Notes: generated by a model not told the origin, from the letters alone. A DNA stretch of 64,000 bases from Erythrobacter sp. NAP1 (GCF_000152865.1 NZ_CH672390.1:2149468-2213467), one strand, 5' to 3'; numbered from the stretch's first letter, positions 35,070-45,037 are shown. Made by a program: numbers and translations.

Positions 35070-38000
35070 TCAGCCGAACTCCTCGTAGCCCTTGCGGGTC
35101 TTCTCAAGCGTGAGCTTGTTCGCCTCGCGCCGCGCACGGTCTTCGTCCGCGAAGGACTTGATCACGCGCTGGCCCTTGGTCCCCACCCGCCCGAATTCGA
35201 CGATCAGGTCGGCCCCATCGACGCCCACGCGCCAGAACTTGTTCGAAGCGCCCGCGACGAGGCGGTATTCGGTCATGCCGGTTGCCTGGCCTTGAGCCTC
35301 GTCCTGCTGAGCCTCGCCTTGTTCGGGCGCGGCCTCGGCGGGAGCAGGTTCGGGCGTGGCTATCGGGGTAATGGTCGTGCCCGCGATTGGATCGGGGTCC
35401 GCAAGCTCCCAGCTTGAACGGGCAAGCTCGCGCTCGATCCGCTCTACCACCGCGCCGCGATTGCGCAGCCAGCTGGTCACCGGCACATCGACCACCCGCC
35501 AGCCAAAAGCGCGCAGGATGCCGGGCCGGAAAACGTATCGCTCCTCGATAGCCTCAGGCGACGTCGTCTCGCGGTCGAGCAACACGCCAAGCGCATAGCC
35601 CCCGCCCTCAGGATCGACGATGGCGAGGTCGCAGCGGAAGCTTGCCCCGCCGACATGCTCGTGAACCTCGTGTCCCTTGGCGCGCAAAGCTGCCGCGATG
35701 GCGCTTCGCACCGGATCATTGGGCAATTCGGCATCAAAGGTTTGCGCCGCATCCGGGTTGAGCGTTGCAAGCACGGCCTGCGCGTTGTCATGCGCGCCGT
35801 CCGATTGCGCCTCGGCAAAGGCGAGGAAGCTGCGAAGCGCGCGTGCGCCGTCATTGTGGATGTTGGTGATCGCCTCGGGCGCGATGGTGGAGACGATTGC
35901 CATGTGCCGTTTCGCGCGGCTGAAGATCACGTTGAGGCGCTTTTCCCCGCCGCGCTGGTTGATGGGTCCGAAATTCATCACCATCCGCCCGTTCGGACCG
36001 GGCGCATAGCACACGCTCATCAGGATGATGTCGCGCTCGTCCCCTTGCACGTTTTCGAGGTTCTTGACGAAGAGGCCGGTATATTGCCCGTCATCCTCGC
36101 GCTCGACTTCGCGGGTGAGCGCGGCGGCGAAGGGTTCGTCCTCTGCCGCCAGCTTCTCGAGCGCGTCCTCGATCTCCGATTGCTGCGCTTCGGAGAAGGC
36201 GACGATGCCGATGGTTTGCCCTGTCTCGCGCATAAGAAGCTCGCGCACGATCCCTGCGATATAGCGCGCTTCGGGCAGGTTGGCGCGGCGGTCGTAGACG
36301 CCATCCTCGATCCGGTGCGCGCTGATCGGCGCGGCGAGCAGGCGGTCGACGCCTGTGCTCCACGCGCCCTCATCCTCGGAATTGACCGGAGCGCCAGCCG
36401 CATCGCGCTTGCGCAATGAACGGTCGGGGATGGTGACGAGTTCGCCTGCGTAGAACGCGGCGTTCGAAAAGCTGATCAGCGCCTCGAAGCGGCTGCGATA
36501 ATGCCATGCGAGCAAGGTCGCTGGCAGGTTCCGCGCCGCCTGGCTGAGCAAGCTGTCGGCGTCGAGAACGATCGCAATGCGTTCCCCGCCCTCTTCGGCG
36601 ACGATCTCCATGTCCTCGTCGTTCTGCGAGGTTGCGAAGAAGCTGGTTGGCGGCAGCTGCATTTCGTCGCCCACAATCACCACCTGCTGCGACCGGCACA
36701 GTGCGGGCACGGCATCTTCGGTCGGGACCTGGCTCGCCTCGTCGAAGATTACGACATCGAACAAATCGGGTTCGAGCGGGAGTGTGTCAGAGACCGAAAG
36801 CGGACTCATCAGCCAGACGGGTTTCAGGTCATTGACCACGCGGCCCGTGTCGCCGCTCGCCAGTTCGCGGATCGACTTGTAGCGCATGGTCTTGCCGAAC
36901 TCGTGCTCGAGCTCGCGCCTGCCATTGGCGTAGACCTTCTTGAACGCGCGCCCGTCATTGTCGAGCTGCGTCACCGAGGTCTCGGAGATCTTCACATTGT
37001 CGCGGAACTGGCGGTGAAGCGTCGCGCGGATCGCCGCCGAGTTCTGGTCGCGCACCACCTCGCGCGCGGCAGAGGCCCGGCGCGAGATAGCGATCATGCG
37101 GTCGATGTCAAAGCGGCGGATCTCCGGATTGCCGCGCTCTTTCTGTGCAATCGCTTCATCGACAATCAGCGCCTCGATCCCGCCAAGCGGCAGGGGCAGC
37201 TGGGTGAGAGCTCGCGCCACCGCTTCGGGCGCGCTGTGCAGCTCTGTCAGGTGCGGGAGGCAGTCGGGAAGCTCGTCGAGATTTTCGCGCAGATCGCGCA
37301 GCAATTCGGCAAGCTCATCAAGCGTAATGTCACCCAGAGTACCAAGCGTGCTCTCGACGGTCTCGCTGAGCGAGCGCATGGCGGAGGCAGCCTGCGCCAT
37401 GCGGGCAAGTATCGATGCGCCGTTGGGAGACGAGGAAAGCGCGAGCAATTTCTCGGTCGCCTTCGAAGGCGTGCCTTCGAGGATCGTGTTTCGAAATGCG
37501 AGCAGGCCGGCAAGATCATCGGTGCCGAGACGCTCCTCAATCGCCTTGCGTCCGCTCGCCAACTCCTCACGCGCGCCGTGAAGCTGCGACAGCGTTTCTA
37601 GCACGGCGGTGATCTTGGGCTTCACTGCGTGCGACGCGAAGTCGTACCGCGAGGCGACAGTCGCCTTGAGCGTGCGCCACTCGCCGCTGAAGAACGCGAA
37701 AAGGGAACCTTCTTTCGAGCGCGCCAGATCAAGCGCGGCGGCGGTATCGGCGGGATCGAGCGGATCGCTCCACCCGCTTGACTGTTTAGCGGCCTCCCTC
37801 TCTGCCTCTTCGAGCGAGGCGATGCGGCTGACATCGGCTTTCAGCGCCTTGGTATCGTCCGAAAGCGGGTCGAGCAGGCCGGGCGAATTCGCAAGGCCGG
37901 TCGCCGCCATCTTCTCGGCAAGCGCGACAATCTCGCTCGCCTCGGCAAAGGCGCTGCCGCCGGAAACCGGAATGTCTGCATCCTCGAACAGGGGGTCGAG

Positions 38001-40535
38001 CCGCTGGAGCTGGTTTTCGGCATTATCGATGGCGGCTTCGATCGTGGCGTAGGGGCGATCCTGACGAAGGATGTCGGCGCGCAGCCGTGCAAAGGGATGC
38101 ACCGCGATCTGCGAGACGCCAACCAGTTCGTGCATCGCGCGGGTCACGCGCTCGATCATCGCTCGGCTGGCATCCCATTGCGACAGGTCGGGCAACATCT
38201 CTCGCGTCGCCGCCCCTACCGATCCATCGGGCGCAGGCAGCATCGCAGCGCGGCGCACAAGATCGCGCAGCGAAGCGCCATTGCCTTCATCCGCAGCCCC
38301 GACGACCGCCTCGAATGCAGCGATTTGCTGCAAATGCTCCTTCAACGCAGCAACTGTTTGCGAACGCGCAGCGCGCGCGTCTTCGAGCTGATCCGAAGTC
38401 CGCCCCCAGCGCTCGTAATGGTCGCGCAGATCGGCGATGAAGTCCTTTTTGTCGTCCTGCGCATCGTGGATGATCGTGGCGAGCCCATCGAGGCCAGCCT
38501 GCCCCAGCCGGTGATACACCACGTCGAGCGCCGCGCGCTTCTCGCACACGAACAGTACCCGTTTGCCCTGCCCCGCATAGTCAGCGATCAGGTTGGTGAT
38601 CGTCTGCGACTTGCCGGTGCCCGGCGGCCCCTGGATTATGTAGCTGCGCCCCGTGCGCGCGAAGGCGACCGCCTGTTCCTGCGTCGCATCGCTCGGCACG
38701 ACACTCCACTGCTCCTCAGGCGGGATCGGCGGCGGCGCATCCTCGACGAAGGGGCGCGGTTCGATCGAGAAGACCTGGTCGAAGCCCGGCTGCGTTTCAG
38801 GGTCTTCGATCAGCGCGTTGTAATCGCGCACCAGCGACATCTTCTTGTAGTTGAAGTTTGCAAGCGTCACGCCGGTGAGGTCGATCGACCACGAGAACTT
38901 GTGCCCCTCGCCGCTCGCCTTTCCGTATGACAGCGCTTCGGTTTCGGCGACCATCAACTCGCGCTTGGCCTTATAGCCACCGCCTGCCGCCATGCGCTGC
39001 GGGAGAGCATCGGGCTTCACGAACTTCTCAAACAGGGCAAGGCCGAGCGGGCGATAATCGTCGCGCGAATAGTTGAAGTCGGCTTTGGCGCTGATCCTCT
39101 CCTTGCGGCCCGAGCGGCGGCGGTTGAACTTGTTCACCCGCGCAACGGCGCGCTGCATGATGAGGCGGATTTCGGGCCGTTCCTGCAATTCCAGCCGCAC
39201 GCCGGGCTCACTCTCATGGATCTGCGTGCGGATCGCCTCGTGCACTGCCTCAATCGGTGTTTCGGAAAGATCGACGCTTTCAGGCAGTTCGATGTCGTAA
39301 AGCTGACGCAGCATGTGGCGCAGCGCCGGGTTGAATTCCGCGATGCTGTCCTGGCAGGTCATCACGTACTGATCGCGCACGCCCTTGCGCTTTTTAACTT
39401 CAACCGGAAGCCACAGAAGCGGCGAGCTGATGCGGTCCTCGGGCGCTTCCTTGAGGTTGTGCCAGTGCAGGAACGCGACCGTCAGGCGCAGGCTGGAGAA
39501 GCCGTATTCATTCCGGTTGCGCCGGTTTTCCTGCATGATCCGGTCAAGCTGCGAGGGGATCTGCGGCTGGTCTTCGAAACGCAGCCAGCGATTGAGCGGC
39601 ACGGATTTCCCGCCCAGCACGTCCTGCGTGAACTTGCCCTTCCACGTGCACAGCGAATCGGCCCGCACGCTCTCGATCCGCATCACCATCGGCATGCTGG
39701 CTTCGGTCAGGTTGATCGAGCTTTGCGTGGCGCGGAAGTGGATCAGGCGGTTGCGGCGCGAGAGGTCGAACAGCCGATCGCGCAAATGCGAAAGCACCGC
39801 CGCGCGGCGTCCGGGCACGCCTTGCGCCTCGGCCATGACGCGCTCGACCTCGATGCCCGTGGGCTGGTCGCGCCACGTGTCGAGCCGTCGTGCAAGCTCG
39901 GCCACATCGGTCGCGCGCGAATGCCGGTTCAGTTCGGTGGCTTCGAGGATCAGCGAGGCAATGACCGGGTGCAGGCGCGGCGCGATGGCAAACAGGTTGT
40001 CGCGATTGAGCGAAAACTGCTTGAGATCCTCAAACTCCCTCGGGTCGATCCCGCAGGCGAGCGAAGCCATGATCATGCCGAGCTGGAAGACGTCGGTGAT
40101 CTCGTCGTGATGGCCAAGCTCGATTTCCCAGCTTCGCAGCCCGGTCATGTAGGACGGGGCCTTTAGATCGATTTCGTCGCCCTCGAGTACCGAGAGATCA
40201 TCGATCTTGGTGCCGCGTTCCTCGTCCTGCGTGACGCGGTAATTGCCGACCAGTTTGAGCGCGCTGGAGACCTGCGGCTGGATGTCGTGGATGGCTTTCA
40301 GATTGCTGCTCGGAGCCTCGCCCGTCGTATCAGCGAGTGCCAGTTGGCCGTCTTCGAGCTCCACCACGCTGTCGAGCGCGATCCTTGCGACTAGCCCCTG
40401 TTCATGAAGCTGCGCGACCTGCCGCATGAGGCCGAGCATCGCGTGAACGACATCGTCCTGCGAGAGCATGCGCGCATCCTCGAGAACCGCGCCCAGAAGC
40501 CGGGTCGGTGCTGCCTGTTCCAATGTCTCGCTCAT
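35070..40535 (-). CDS. Pseudokinase-like / DUF4011 / superfamily 1 helicase / nuclease / WGR multidomain protein (1821 aa)
   Basis: Domains in order. Residues 1-225 look like a decayed protein-kinase C-lobe (LHEQGLVARIALDSVVELED; TDVFQLGMIMASLACG; NRHSRATDVAELARRL) without a usable HRD-N or DFG. 245-480 are DUF4011-like (LSHLRDRLFDLSRRNRLIHF). The Upf1-like SF1 helicase has Walker A GPPGTGKS (636-643), Walker B VIFDEASQVP (1263-1272), GDEMQLPPTS (1289-1298) and INQRGGEKRLNVIFSRAKRH (1525-1544), with a long helical insert between. 1605-1700 match the Vsr/MTES_1575-type nuclease (FRCDLAIVDPEGGGYALGVL; FGWRVVDVPVTSWL). 1754-1821 are a WGR domain. Related helicase-nuclease giants are antiphage or DNA-damage factors. 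Its start overlaps the M48 gene by 4 nt. Confidence 0.85.
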   Translation of the reverse strand: MSETLEQAAPTRLLGAVLEDARMLSQDDVVHAMLGLMRQVAQLHEQGLVARIALDSVVELEDGQLALADTTGEAPSSNLKAIHDIQPQVSSALKLVGNYRVTQDEERGTKIDDLSVLEGDEIDLKAPSYMTGLRSWEIELGHHDEITDVFQLGMIMASLACGIDPREFEDLKQFSLNRDNLFAIAPRLHPVIASLILEATELNRHSRATDVAELARRLDTWRDQPTGIEVERVMAEAQGVPGRRAAVLSHLRDRLFDLSRRNRLIHFRATQSSINLTEASMPMVMRIESVRADSLCTWKGKFTQDVLGGKSVPLNRWLRFEDQPQIPSQLDRIMQENRRNRNEYGFSSLRLTVAFLHWHNLKEAPEDRISSPLLWLPVEVKKRKGVRDQYVMTCQDSIAEFNPALRHMLRQLYDIELPESVDLSETPIEAVHEAIRTQIHESEPGVRLELQERPEIRLIMQRAVARVNKFNRRRSGRKERISAKADFNYSRDDYRPLGLALFEKFVKPDALPQRMAAGGGYKAKRELMVAETEALSYGKASGEGHKFSWSIDLTGVTLANFNYKKMSLVRDYNALIEDPETQPGFDQVFSIEPRPFVEDAPPPIPPEEQWSVVPSDATQEQAVAFARTGRSYIIQGPPGTGKSQTITNLIADYAGQGKRVLFVCEKRAALDVVYHRLGQAGLDGLATIIHDAQDDKKDFIADLRDHYERWGRTSDQLEDARAARSQTVAALKEHLQQIAAFEAVVGAADEGNGASLRDLVRRAAMLPAPDGSVGAATREMLPDLSQWDASRAMIERVTRAMHELVGVSQIAVHPFARLRADILRQDRPYATIEAAIDNAENQLQRLDPLFEDADIPVSGGSAFAEASEIVALAEKMAATGLANSPGLLDPLSDDTKALKADVSRIASLEEAEREAAKQSSGWSDPLDPADTAAALDLARSKEGSLFAFFSGEWRTLKATVASRYDFASHAVKPKITAVLETLSQLHGAREELASGRKAIEERLGTDDLAGLLAFRNTILEGTPSKATEKLLALSSSPNGASILARMAQAASAMRSLSETVESTLGTLGDITLDELAELLRDLRENLDELPDCLPHLTELHSAPEAVARALTQLPLPLGGIEALIVDEAIAQKERGNPEIRRFDIDRMIAISRRASAAREVVRDQNSAAIRATLHRQFRDNVKISETSVTQLDNDGRAFKKVYANGRRELEHEFGKTMRYKSIRELASGDTGRVVNDLKPVWLMSPLSVSDTLPLEPDLFDVVIFDEASQVPTEDAVPALCRSQQVVIVGDEMQLPPTSFFATSQNDEDMEIVAEEGGERIAIVLDADSLLSQAARNLPATLLAWHYRSRFEALISFSNAAFYAGELVTIPDRSLRKRDAAGAPVNSEDEGAWSTGVDRLLAAPISAHRIEDGVYDRRANLPEARYIAGIVRELLMRETGQTIGIVAFSEAQQSEIEDALEKLAAEDEPFAAALTREVEREDDGQYTGLFVKNLENVQGDERDIILMSVCYAPGPNGRMVMNFGPINQRGGEKRLNVIFSRAKRHMAIVSTIAPEAITNIHNDGARALRSFLAFAEAQSDGAHDNAQAVLATLNPDAAQTFDAELPNDPVRSAIAAALRAKGHEVHEHVGGASFRCDLAIVDPEGGGYALGVLLDRETTSPEAIEERYVFRPGILRAFGWRVVDVPVTSWLRNRGAVVERIERELARSSWELADPDPIAGTTITPIATPEPAPAEAAPEQGEAQQDEAQGQATGMTEYRLVAGASNKFWRVGVDGADLIVEFGRVGTKGQRVIKSFADEDRARREANKLTLEKTRKGYEEFG

Positions 40536-41713
40536 GCTGTCTTCGCCGCCTGCGCAACCAGCTTGTCACTGCGCGCCTTGGTCCATTTAAGGTCGCGCCG
40601 CAGCGCGCCGGTCATGCGCTCGCTCGCCCCGATTTCTGAAGCGATCTTGGCCCCCGCCAACATCACCGCGTCGGTCGCGTCGGGATCGGCCATCGCAATA
40701 TCGAAAGTGAGCGCGACGAAGTAGTCGCGCGTCGCGTCATCGATCCGCTCGACGCCGATTTCAGCGAGATCCAGCGGCGTCTCTTCGCGCTTGCCGAAGT
40801 CAGGAAAATACGCGCGCAGCTGGGTCGTGATCTCCTCACCCGCATCCTCGATATCGACCATCAATCGGGCAAGGAATGCGCGGGTCATTTCCGTCAATTT
40901 GCTCTGGCCGAGCAGGTCGAGCGCCTCGATCGAAAGCGGGCCCTGGAGCTGCTTTTCAAGCCATGGCTCCATCTCCGGATCGCCTGACCACCACAACTGA
41001 AGCGCGCGCGCGCGCACATACGCCTCTGGGTGCGAGAGCCCTTGCGACTTGCCGCCGCGCGTTTCGACCTCTTGCGCCTGACGCAGGTAGGCGTCGGGAT
41101 CGACATTGGTGAGACCGGTCATGACCTTGACCAGCACCGCAACCGATGGCTCGAAAGCACCCGCCGCAATCGCTGCGCCGCGATCGGCGAAAAGTTCGGT
41201 GTGAAGGCTGAGCAGTCGTGCCGTCTCGCGGTGCGACGGCTTAGCGTCCGGATAGGCCAGCGCGTGTTCGAACACGCGGTTCGCGCGATAATGCTCGCCT
41301 TCACCAATCGACCACAGCAGGTAATGCGACAATTCGTGGCCAAGCAGCGCGAGCAGTTCGGCCTCGTTAAGCTTTTCAAGGATCGGGCCGAAGAAGATCA
41401 TGTGGATCTCGCCGGGCGTATAGACGAGGCTTGCATTCATAGTGCCGTCATTCGCCTGGTAGAGCGTGACCGGCGCCTCGATCCCGAGCCGTTCCATTGC
41501 CGTGCGACATGCCTCGAACACCTCCGGATGGCCCGCAGGCTCCAACCGGTATGTATCGCGCAGCATGGTGTCGCGAATTTCGCCAAATTCCTTCGTCTGG
41601 GCCTCTGAGGCGGACCATTCCCATGCATGCGATTCTTCGCGCTTGAGATGCGCGATCACGTCATCATGATATCGAAAAGGCGCGAGCGAACGCTCCTGCG
41701 CTGATACTTCCAT
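40532..41713 (-). CDS. M48-like zinc metalloprotease
   Basis: A 393-residue soluble protein with no signal peptide or membrane helix. The zinc site HELSH (126-130, in LLALLGHELSHYLLW) and the third ligand Glu173 in HTELFADRGA match the M48 peptidase pattern H-E-x-x-H...E-x-x-A-D. Membrane segments typical of HtpX are missing. The C-terminal 200 residues are helical. Its stop overlaps the start of the helicase-nuclease gene (ATGA), so both proteins are made together. The pairing suggests a regulated proteolytic step in the same process; this is inference. Confidence 0.82.
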   Translation of the reverse strand: MEVSAQERSLAPFRYHDDVIAHLKREESHAWEWSASEAQTKEFGEIRDTMLRDTYRLEPAGHPEVFEACRTAMERLGIEAPVTLYQANDGTMNASLVYTPGEIHMIFFGPILEKLNEAELLALLGHELSHYLLWSIGEGEHYRANRVFEHALAYPDAKPSHRETARLLSLHTELFADRGAAIAAGAFEPSVAVLVKVMTGLTNVDPDAYLRQAQEVETRGGKSQGLSHPEAYVRARALQLWWSGDPEMEPWLEKQLQGPLSIEALDLLGQSKLTEMTRAFLARLMVDIEDAGEEITTQLRAYFPDFGKREETPLDLAEIGVERIDDATRDYFVALTFDIAMADPDATDAVMLAGAKIASEIGASERMTGALRRDLKWTKARSDKLVAQAAKTA

Positions 41714-42097
41714 TCCCCGACCCCAAGGTAACTGTCTCGTAAAGCTAGCTTATAATTCGAAGGGCTTAAAGACAGGTATTTGCTGCGCGCAATTGCGCGA
41801 TCGAGCCGGCAGGGTTGGTCACAGGACGATACCTGAAGCCAGGACGAAAAATGCCCCCGCAATCTCTAAGGATGGCGGGGGCTAAGTTCGGGGGCACCGC
41901 GGGTCATTGAACGATGCAAAGAGAAATATGCACAGCGCGCCAAAAGGTTGCATTGTAACGAAAATTTTTCCTGATCGCGGGATTTGACGGGCCCCTTCGT
42001 GGCCTCGGATCGGCTCGAGCCGCTCTTCGATGCAGGTTTCGAAGTGAAATACCGCGAATAGAGGTTGATGGGGCGCGAAGCAGACTGGAGCTGAGCT
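41714..42097. other. 384-bp intergenic region
   Basis: No protein gene of convincing quality. It holds the upstream region of the M48/helicase operon (41714-41850), a strong hairpin (41853-41882) and an AT-rich stretch with TTGCATTGTAACGAAAATTTTT near 41947-41968. A 13-codon minus-strand ORF (MTRGAPELSPRHP, ATG about 41905) ends inside the hairpin. Confidence 0.6.
41853..41882 (-). terminator. Rho-independent terminator downstream of copB
   Basis: GCCCCCGC (41853-41860) and GCGGGGGC (41875-41882) form a perfect 8-bp GC stem with a 14-nt loop. On the minus strand it is followed by ATTTTTCG. It lies about 215 nt past the copB stop and would also insulate the M48/helicase operon. Confidence 0.75.
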
Positions 42098-43255
42098 CTA
42101 AAACCAGGCCCGTACGCCGATCAGCACCTTGAAGCCGTCAGGATCGTCACCGGCTGCGCGAGCAATGTCAGCGGTTTCGCCCAGTTTCGCCTCGTATTCG
42201 ACACCGATATATGGCGCGAACTCGCGCTCGATCTCGTAGCGCAGCCGCAGGCCCGGCTCGACCTTGGTCAGCCCTGCGCCGATGCCGCGCTCGGGGTTGT
42301 CCTGAGCAGCAAGCTCTACCTCGAGTCTTGGCTGAATAATCAGTCGCTGCGTGATGCGCTGGTCGTATTCGCCCTCAAGGCGCGCTGTCAGGTCTCCGCG
42401 ATCTGAAAGGAACAGCGCCCCGTCGACGTGAAACATGTAAGGCGCAAGGCCCTGAATGCCGACGACCAAATGGCCGCGCGTATCGGGCTCTGGGTCAAAG
42501 CGCACACCGGCCTGAAGGTCGAAAAATGGGCCGATGGCGCGGCTGTAGAGCGCCTGGATTTCCGCATCTTCGAGCTCGCCGCCAAATTCGCCTTCGCCCT
42601 CGGTCTTAAGGACAAAGCGGTTGATATCGCCGCCATAGAATGCCTGCGCGTCCCAGACATAGCCATCCTCGCCGCCATCGGCAGCAATGCGCGCTTCGAG
42701 CCGCTCGATCAGCACGCTGCCGGTGCGCATGCCGCCATTTTCTCGGGCGAGGTTGCGACGGCTGGAAGCCATCGCATCGGTTCCCCAAATCGCGTCGGCG
42801 GCGTGGCGCGGGCCGTCGAAGGCGCGCTCGGGGACGGCGCTTTCGGGCGCTGCGCCGGGTGCGGTTTTATCGACCGAAGCGCCGCCGTGCTGGCCGTGCC
42901 CCATTTGCGAATGATCCATCGCGGAATGGTCCATCTGAGCGTGGTCCATGCTTCCGTGTCCCATATCGCTGTGGTCCATATCGGAATGATCGGCCGCACC
43001 TTCATCAGCACCGGTTTCTTGCTGGTGCTGGCTGTGGTCCATCTGCGAATGGTCGATGTGGCCATGCTGCGCCTCGCTCTTCTCGGGAGGGCATTGCTCG
43101 GGCGGCAGATGCCCCATGGCGCAATGATCGACTTCGGTCGTCGGCTCAGGCTGCGCTGCGTGCTCATGAGTCCCATGGGACCCGTGCGCGGAGTGATCCT
43201 GCGCGGCAACAGGAGCAGCGAAGAGCGCCGCGCTTGCAAGCAAAACAAAACGCAT
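42098..43255 (-). CDS. copB: Copper resistance protein B (outer membrane)
   Basis: A 385-residue exported protein. After signal peptide MRFVLLASAALFAAPVAAQ comes a His/Met-rich copper-binding region (about 20-130) with many MDHSxM repeats. The CopB beta-barrel follows (AQAFYGGDINRFVLKTEGEGE, LQAGVRFDPEPDTRGHLVVG, FAPYIGVEYEAKLGETADIAR) and ends in WF as outer-membrane barrels do. Its ATG shares a base with the copA stop (TGATG), so CopA and CopB are made together. Role: copper sequestration and export at the outer membrane. Confidence 0.94.
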   Translation of the reverse strand: MRFVLLASAALFAAPVAAQDHSAHGSHGTHEHAAQPEPTTEVDHCAMGHLPPEQCPPEKSEAQHGHIDHSQMDHSQHQQETGADEGAADHSDMDHSDMGHGSMDHAQMDHSAMDHSQMGHGQHGGASVDKTAPGAAPESAVPERAFDGPRHAADAIWGTDAMASSRRNLARENGGMRTGSVLIERLEARIAADGGEDGYVWDAQAFYGGDINRFVLKTEGEGEFGGELEDAEIQALYSRAIGPFFDLQAGVRFDPEPDTRGHLVVGIQGLAPYMFHVDGALFLSDRGDLTARLEGEYDQRITQRLIIQPRLEVELAAQDNPERGIGAGLTKVEPGLRLRYEIEREFAPYIGVEYEAKLGETADIARAAGDDPDGFKVLIGVRAWF

Positions 43256-44961
43256 CAGGACGGCGTGCCTTCGGGAAACGGGCGCACGGTCACGACCTGC
43301 ATCATGCCAGCGTGCATGTGATAGAGTAGGTGGCAGTGAAAGGCCCAGTCGCCCGGCTCGTTCGCGGTGAGGTCGAAGGTCGCCGTGCCGCCCGGCTGAA
43401 CGACCATCGTGTGCTTGAGCGGCTGGTGCATGTGATCCGCGCCATTCACCATTTCGAAGAAATGACCGTGAAGGTGGATCGGGTGCGCCATCATGGTCTG
43501 GTTGACCAACTTCACGCGCACGCGTTCGTCATAGCCAAAGCGGATCGGGTCATCGGTAACGCTGGTGAACTTCTTGCCGTCGAAGCTCCACATGTAGCGC
43601 TCCATGTTCCCGGTAAGATGGATTTCCATCTCGCGGTCGACCTCGCGGTGCGGGTTCATGCGCTTTGCCTTGAGATCGGTGTAACGCAGCACGCGGTGCG
43701 GCACGTCGTCGAGCCCAAGGCCGGGGAAGTCCATGCGATCGGTTGGCATGGGTGCGACCATGTCGATACCGGGGCCAACCTTCACGTCATCGGGCAGTTT
43801 TGACGTGTCGCGCATGTCGTGATCCATACCGCCCATATCGTGACCCATCGCGGCATGGGCGGAATGGTCCATCATGCCCATATCGGTCATGGTCAGCGTG
43901 GGTGTCTCGCGCAGGGCCGGAGGCGTCGCGATGTGGCCCTTGTGGCTCGTGAGGCTGGCAACGCCCATGCCGCTTCGATCCATGGCCTCGGCCACGATCG
44001 CGTGGCTCCCGTCCGAAGGCGCGACGATCACGTCGTAGGTTTCCGCGACACCAATCTGGAACTCGTCCACCTCGACCTCGTCGACGTCCTTCCCGTCGGC
44101 CTGGATGACCGTCATCGGCACGCCGGGGATACGGACATTGAAGAAACTCATCGCGCTGCCATTGATAACGCGCAGTCGCACTTTCTCGCCCGGTCGAAAC
44201 TCGAGCTGAAGGTCGTCTGCCGGACCGTGGCCGTTGATGAGATAGGTATAGGTCGAGCCTGTCACATCCGAGATGTCGCGCGGGTTCATGCGCATCTGGC
44301 TCCACATGCGGCGCATTTCGCCAGACATGTCGCCCTCGCTCGCGGTCTGCATCTGGCGGTTGAAGTAGTGCTCGCCGACCTTGAGCTTGCGCATGATCTC
44401 ATGCGGGTGGATCGGCGTGAACTCGCTCAGCAACACGACATAATCGCGGTCATAGCGCGGGTCGGGATCGGCGCTTTCGATGATGATCGGGCCATAGTGC
44501 CCAGCCTGTTCCTGAAGCCCGGAATGCGAGTGCCACCAATATGTGCCGTTCTGCCTAACAGGAAATTCATAGGTGAATGTCTCACCCGGCTTGATGCCTG
44601 GAAAGCTGACACCGGGAACGCCATCGAACTGGAAGGGCAGCAGCAGGCCGTGCCAGTGGATCGAGGAATCCTCTGCAAGGTTATTGGTGACGTGGAGGCG
44701 AATGTCCTGCCCTTCGCGCAAGCGGATGAGCGGGCCAGGAACCGTGCCATTGACCGCAAAGGCATGTCCCGAACGCCCGCCCGTCATGAAATGCGCATCG
44801 CCAATCGAGAGATTGATGTCCTCTCCCGAAAGTTCGCCGAACCCGTTTTTCGCGTGCGCGAAACCACCGCCTCGCGCCCATGCAGGCATCGGGAGTGAGG
44901 TTGCCGCGGCAAGGGCGGCAGTGCTCGAAATGAACGCGCGGCGTGAGGTGTTGAATGGCAT
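43255..44961 (-). CDS. copA: CopA multicopper oxidase (copper resistance)
   Basis: A 568-residue periplasmic multicopper oxidase. A twin-arginine signal (SRRAFISSTAALAAATSLPM) indicates folded export. Type 2/3 copper ligands lie in HWHGLLLPFQFDG and WHSHSGLQEQAGHYGP, and type 1 ligands in HPIHLHGHFFEM and HCHLLYHMHAGMM. A Met/His-rich insert (about 365-395, MTDMGMMDHSAHAAMGHDMG) is typical of copper-resistance CopA and cuprous oxidases. It is transcribed divergently from csoR across a 76-nt region containing an ATACC/GGTAT operator. Confidence 0.96.
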   Translation of the reverse strand: MPFNTSRRAFISSTAALAAATSLPMPAWARGGGFAHAKNGFGELSGEDINLSIGDAHFMTGGRSGHAFAVNGTVPGPLIRLREGQDIRLHVTNNLAEDSSIHWHGLLLPFQFDGVPGVSFPGIKPGETFTYEFPVRQNGTYWWHSHSGLQEQAGHYGPIIIESADPDPRYDRDYVVLLSEFTPIHPHEIMRKLKVGEHYFNRQMQTASEGDMSGEMRRMWSQMRMNPRDISDVTGSTYTYLINGHGPADDLQLEFRPGEKVRLRVINGSAMSFFNVRIPGVPMTVIQADGKDVDEVEVDEFQIGVAETYDVIVAPSDGSHAIVAEAMDRSGMGVASLTSHKGHIATPPALRETPTLTMTDMGMMDHSAHAAMGHDMGGMDHDMRDTSKLPDDVKVGPGIDMVAPMPTDRMDFPGLGLDDVPHRVLRYTDLKAKRMNPHREVDREMEIHLTGNMERYMWSFDGKKFTSVTDDPIRFGYDERVRVKLVNQTMMAHPIHLHGHFFEMVNGADHMHQPLKHTMVVQPGGTATFDLTANEPGDWAFHCHLLYHMHAGMMQVVTVRPFPEGTPS

Positions 44962-45001
44962 TCTGGCTTTTGGGTTGCTGCAATCTCGAGATCGGGATAC
45001 T

Positions 45002-45018
45002 ATACCCCCCTATGGTAT
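45002..45018. promoter_or_regulatory. CsoR-type operator between copA and csoR
   Basis: ATACC (45002-45006) and GGTAT (45014-45018) are inverted arms around CCCCTAT. Operators of copper-sensing CsoR repressors have this ATACCCC...GGGTAT form. Its site between the divergent starts would let one repressor control both transcripts. Confidence 0.7.
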
Positions 45019-45037
45019 GCAAACGGGATTTCATCCG

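Noticed and set aside
44573..45037. Longer csoR reading frame starting inside copA
   Set aside because: Upstream codons are antisense to copA and cross the operator; the family is about 90 residues long.
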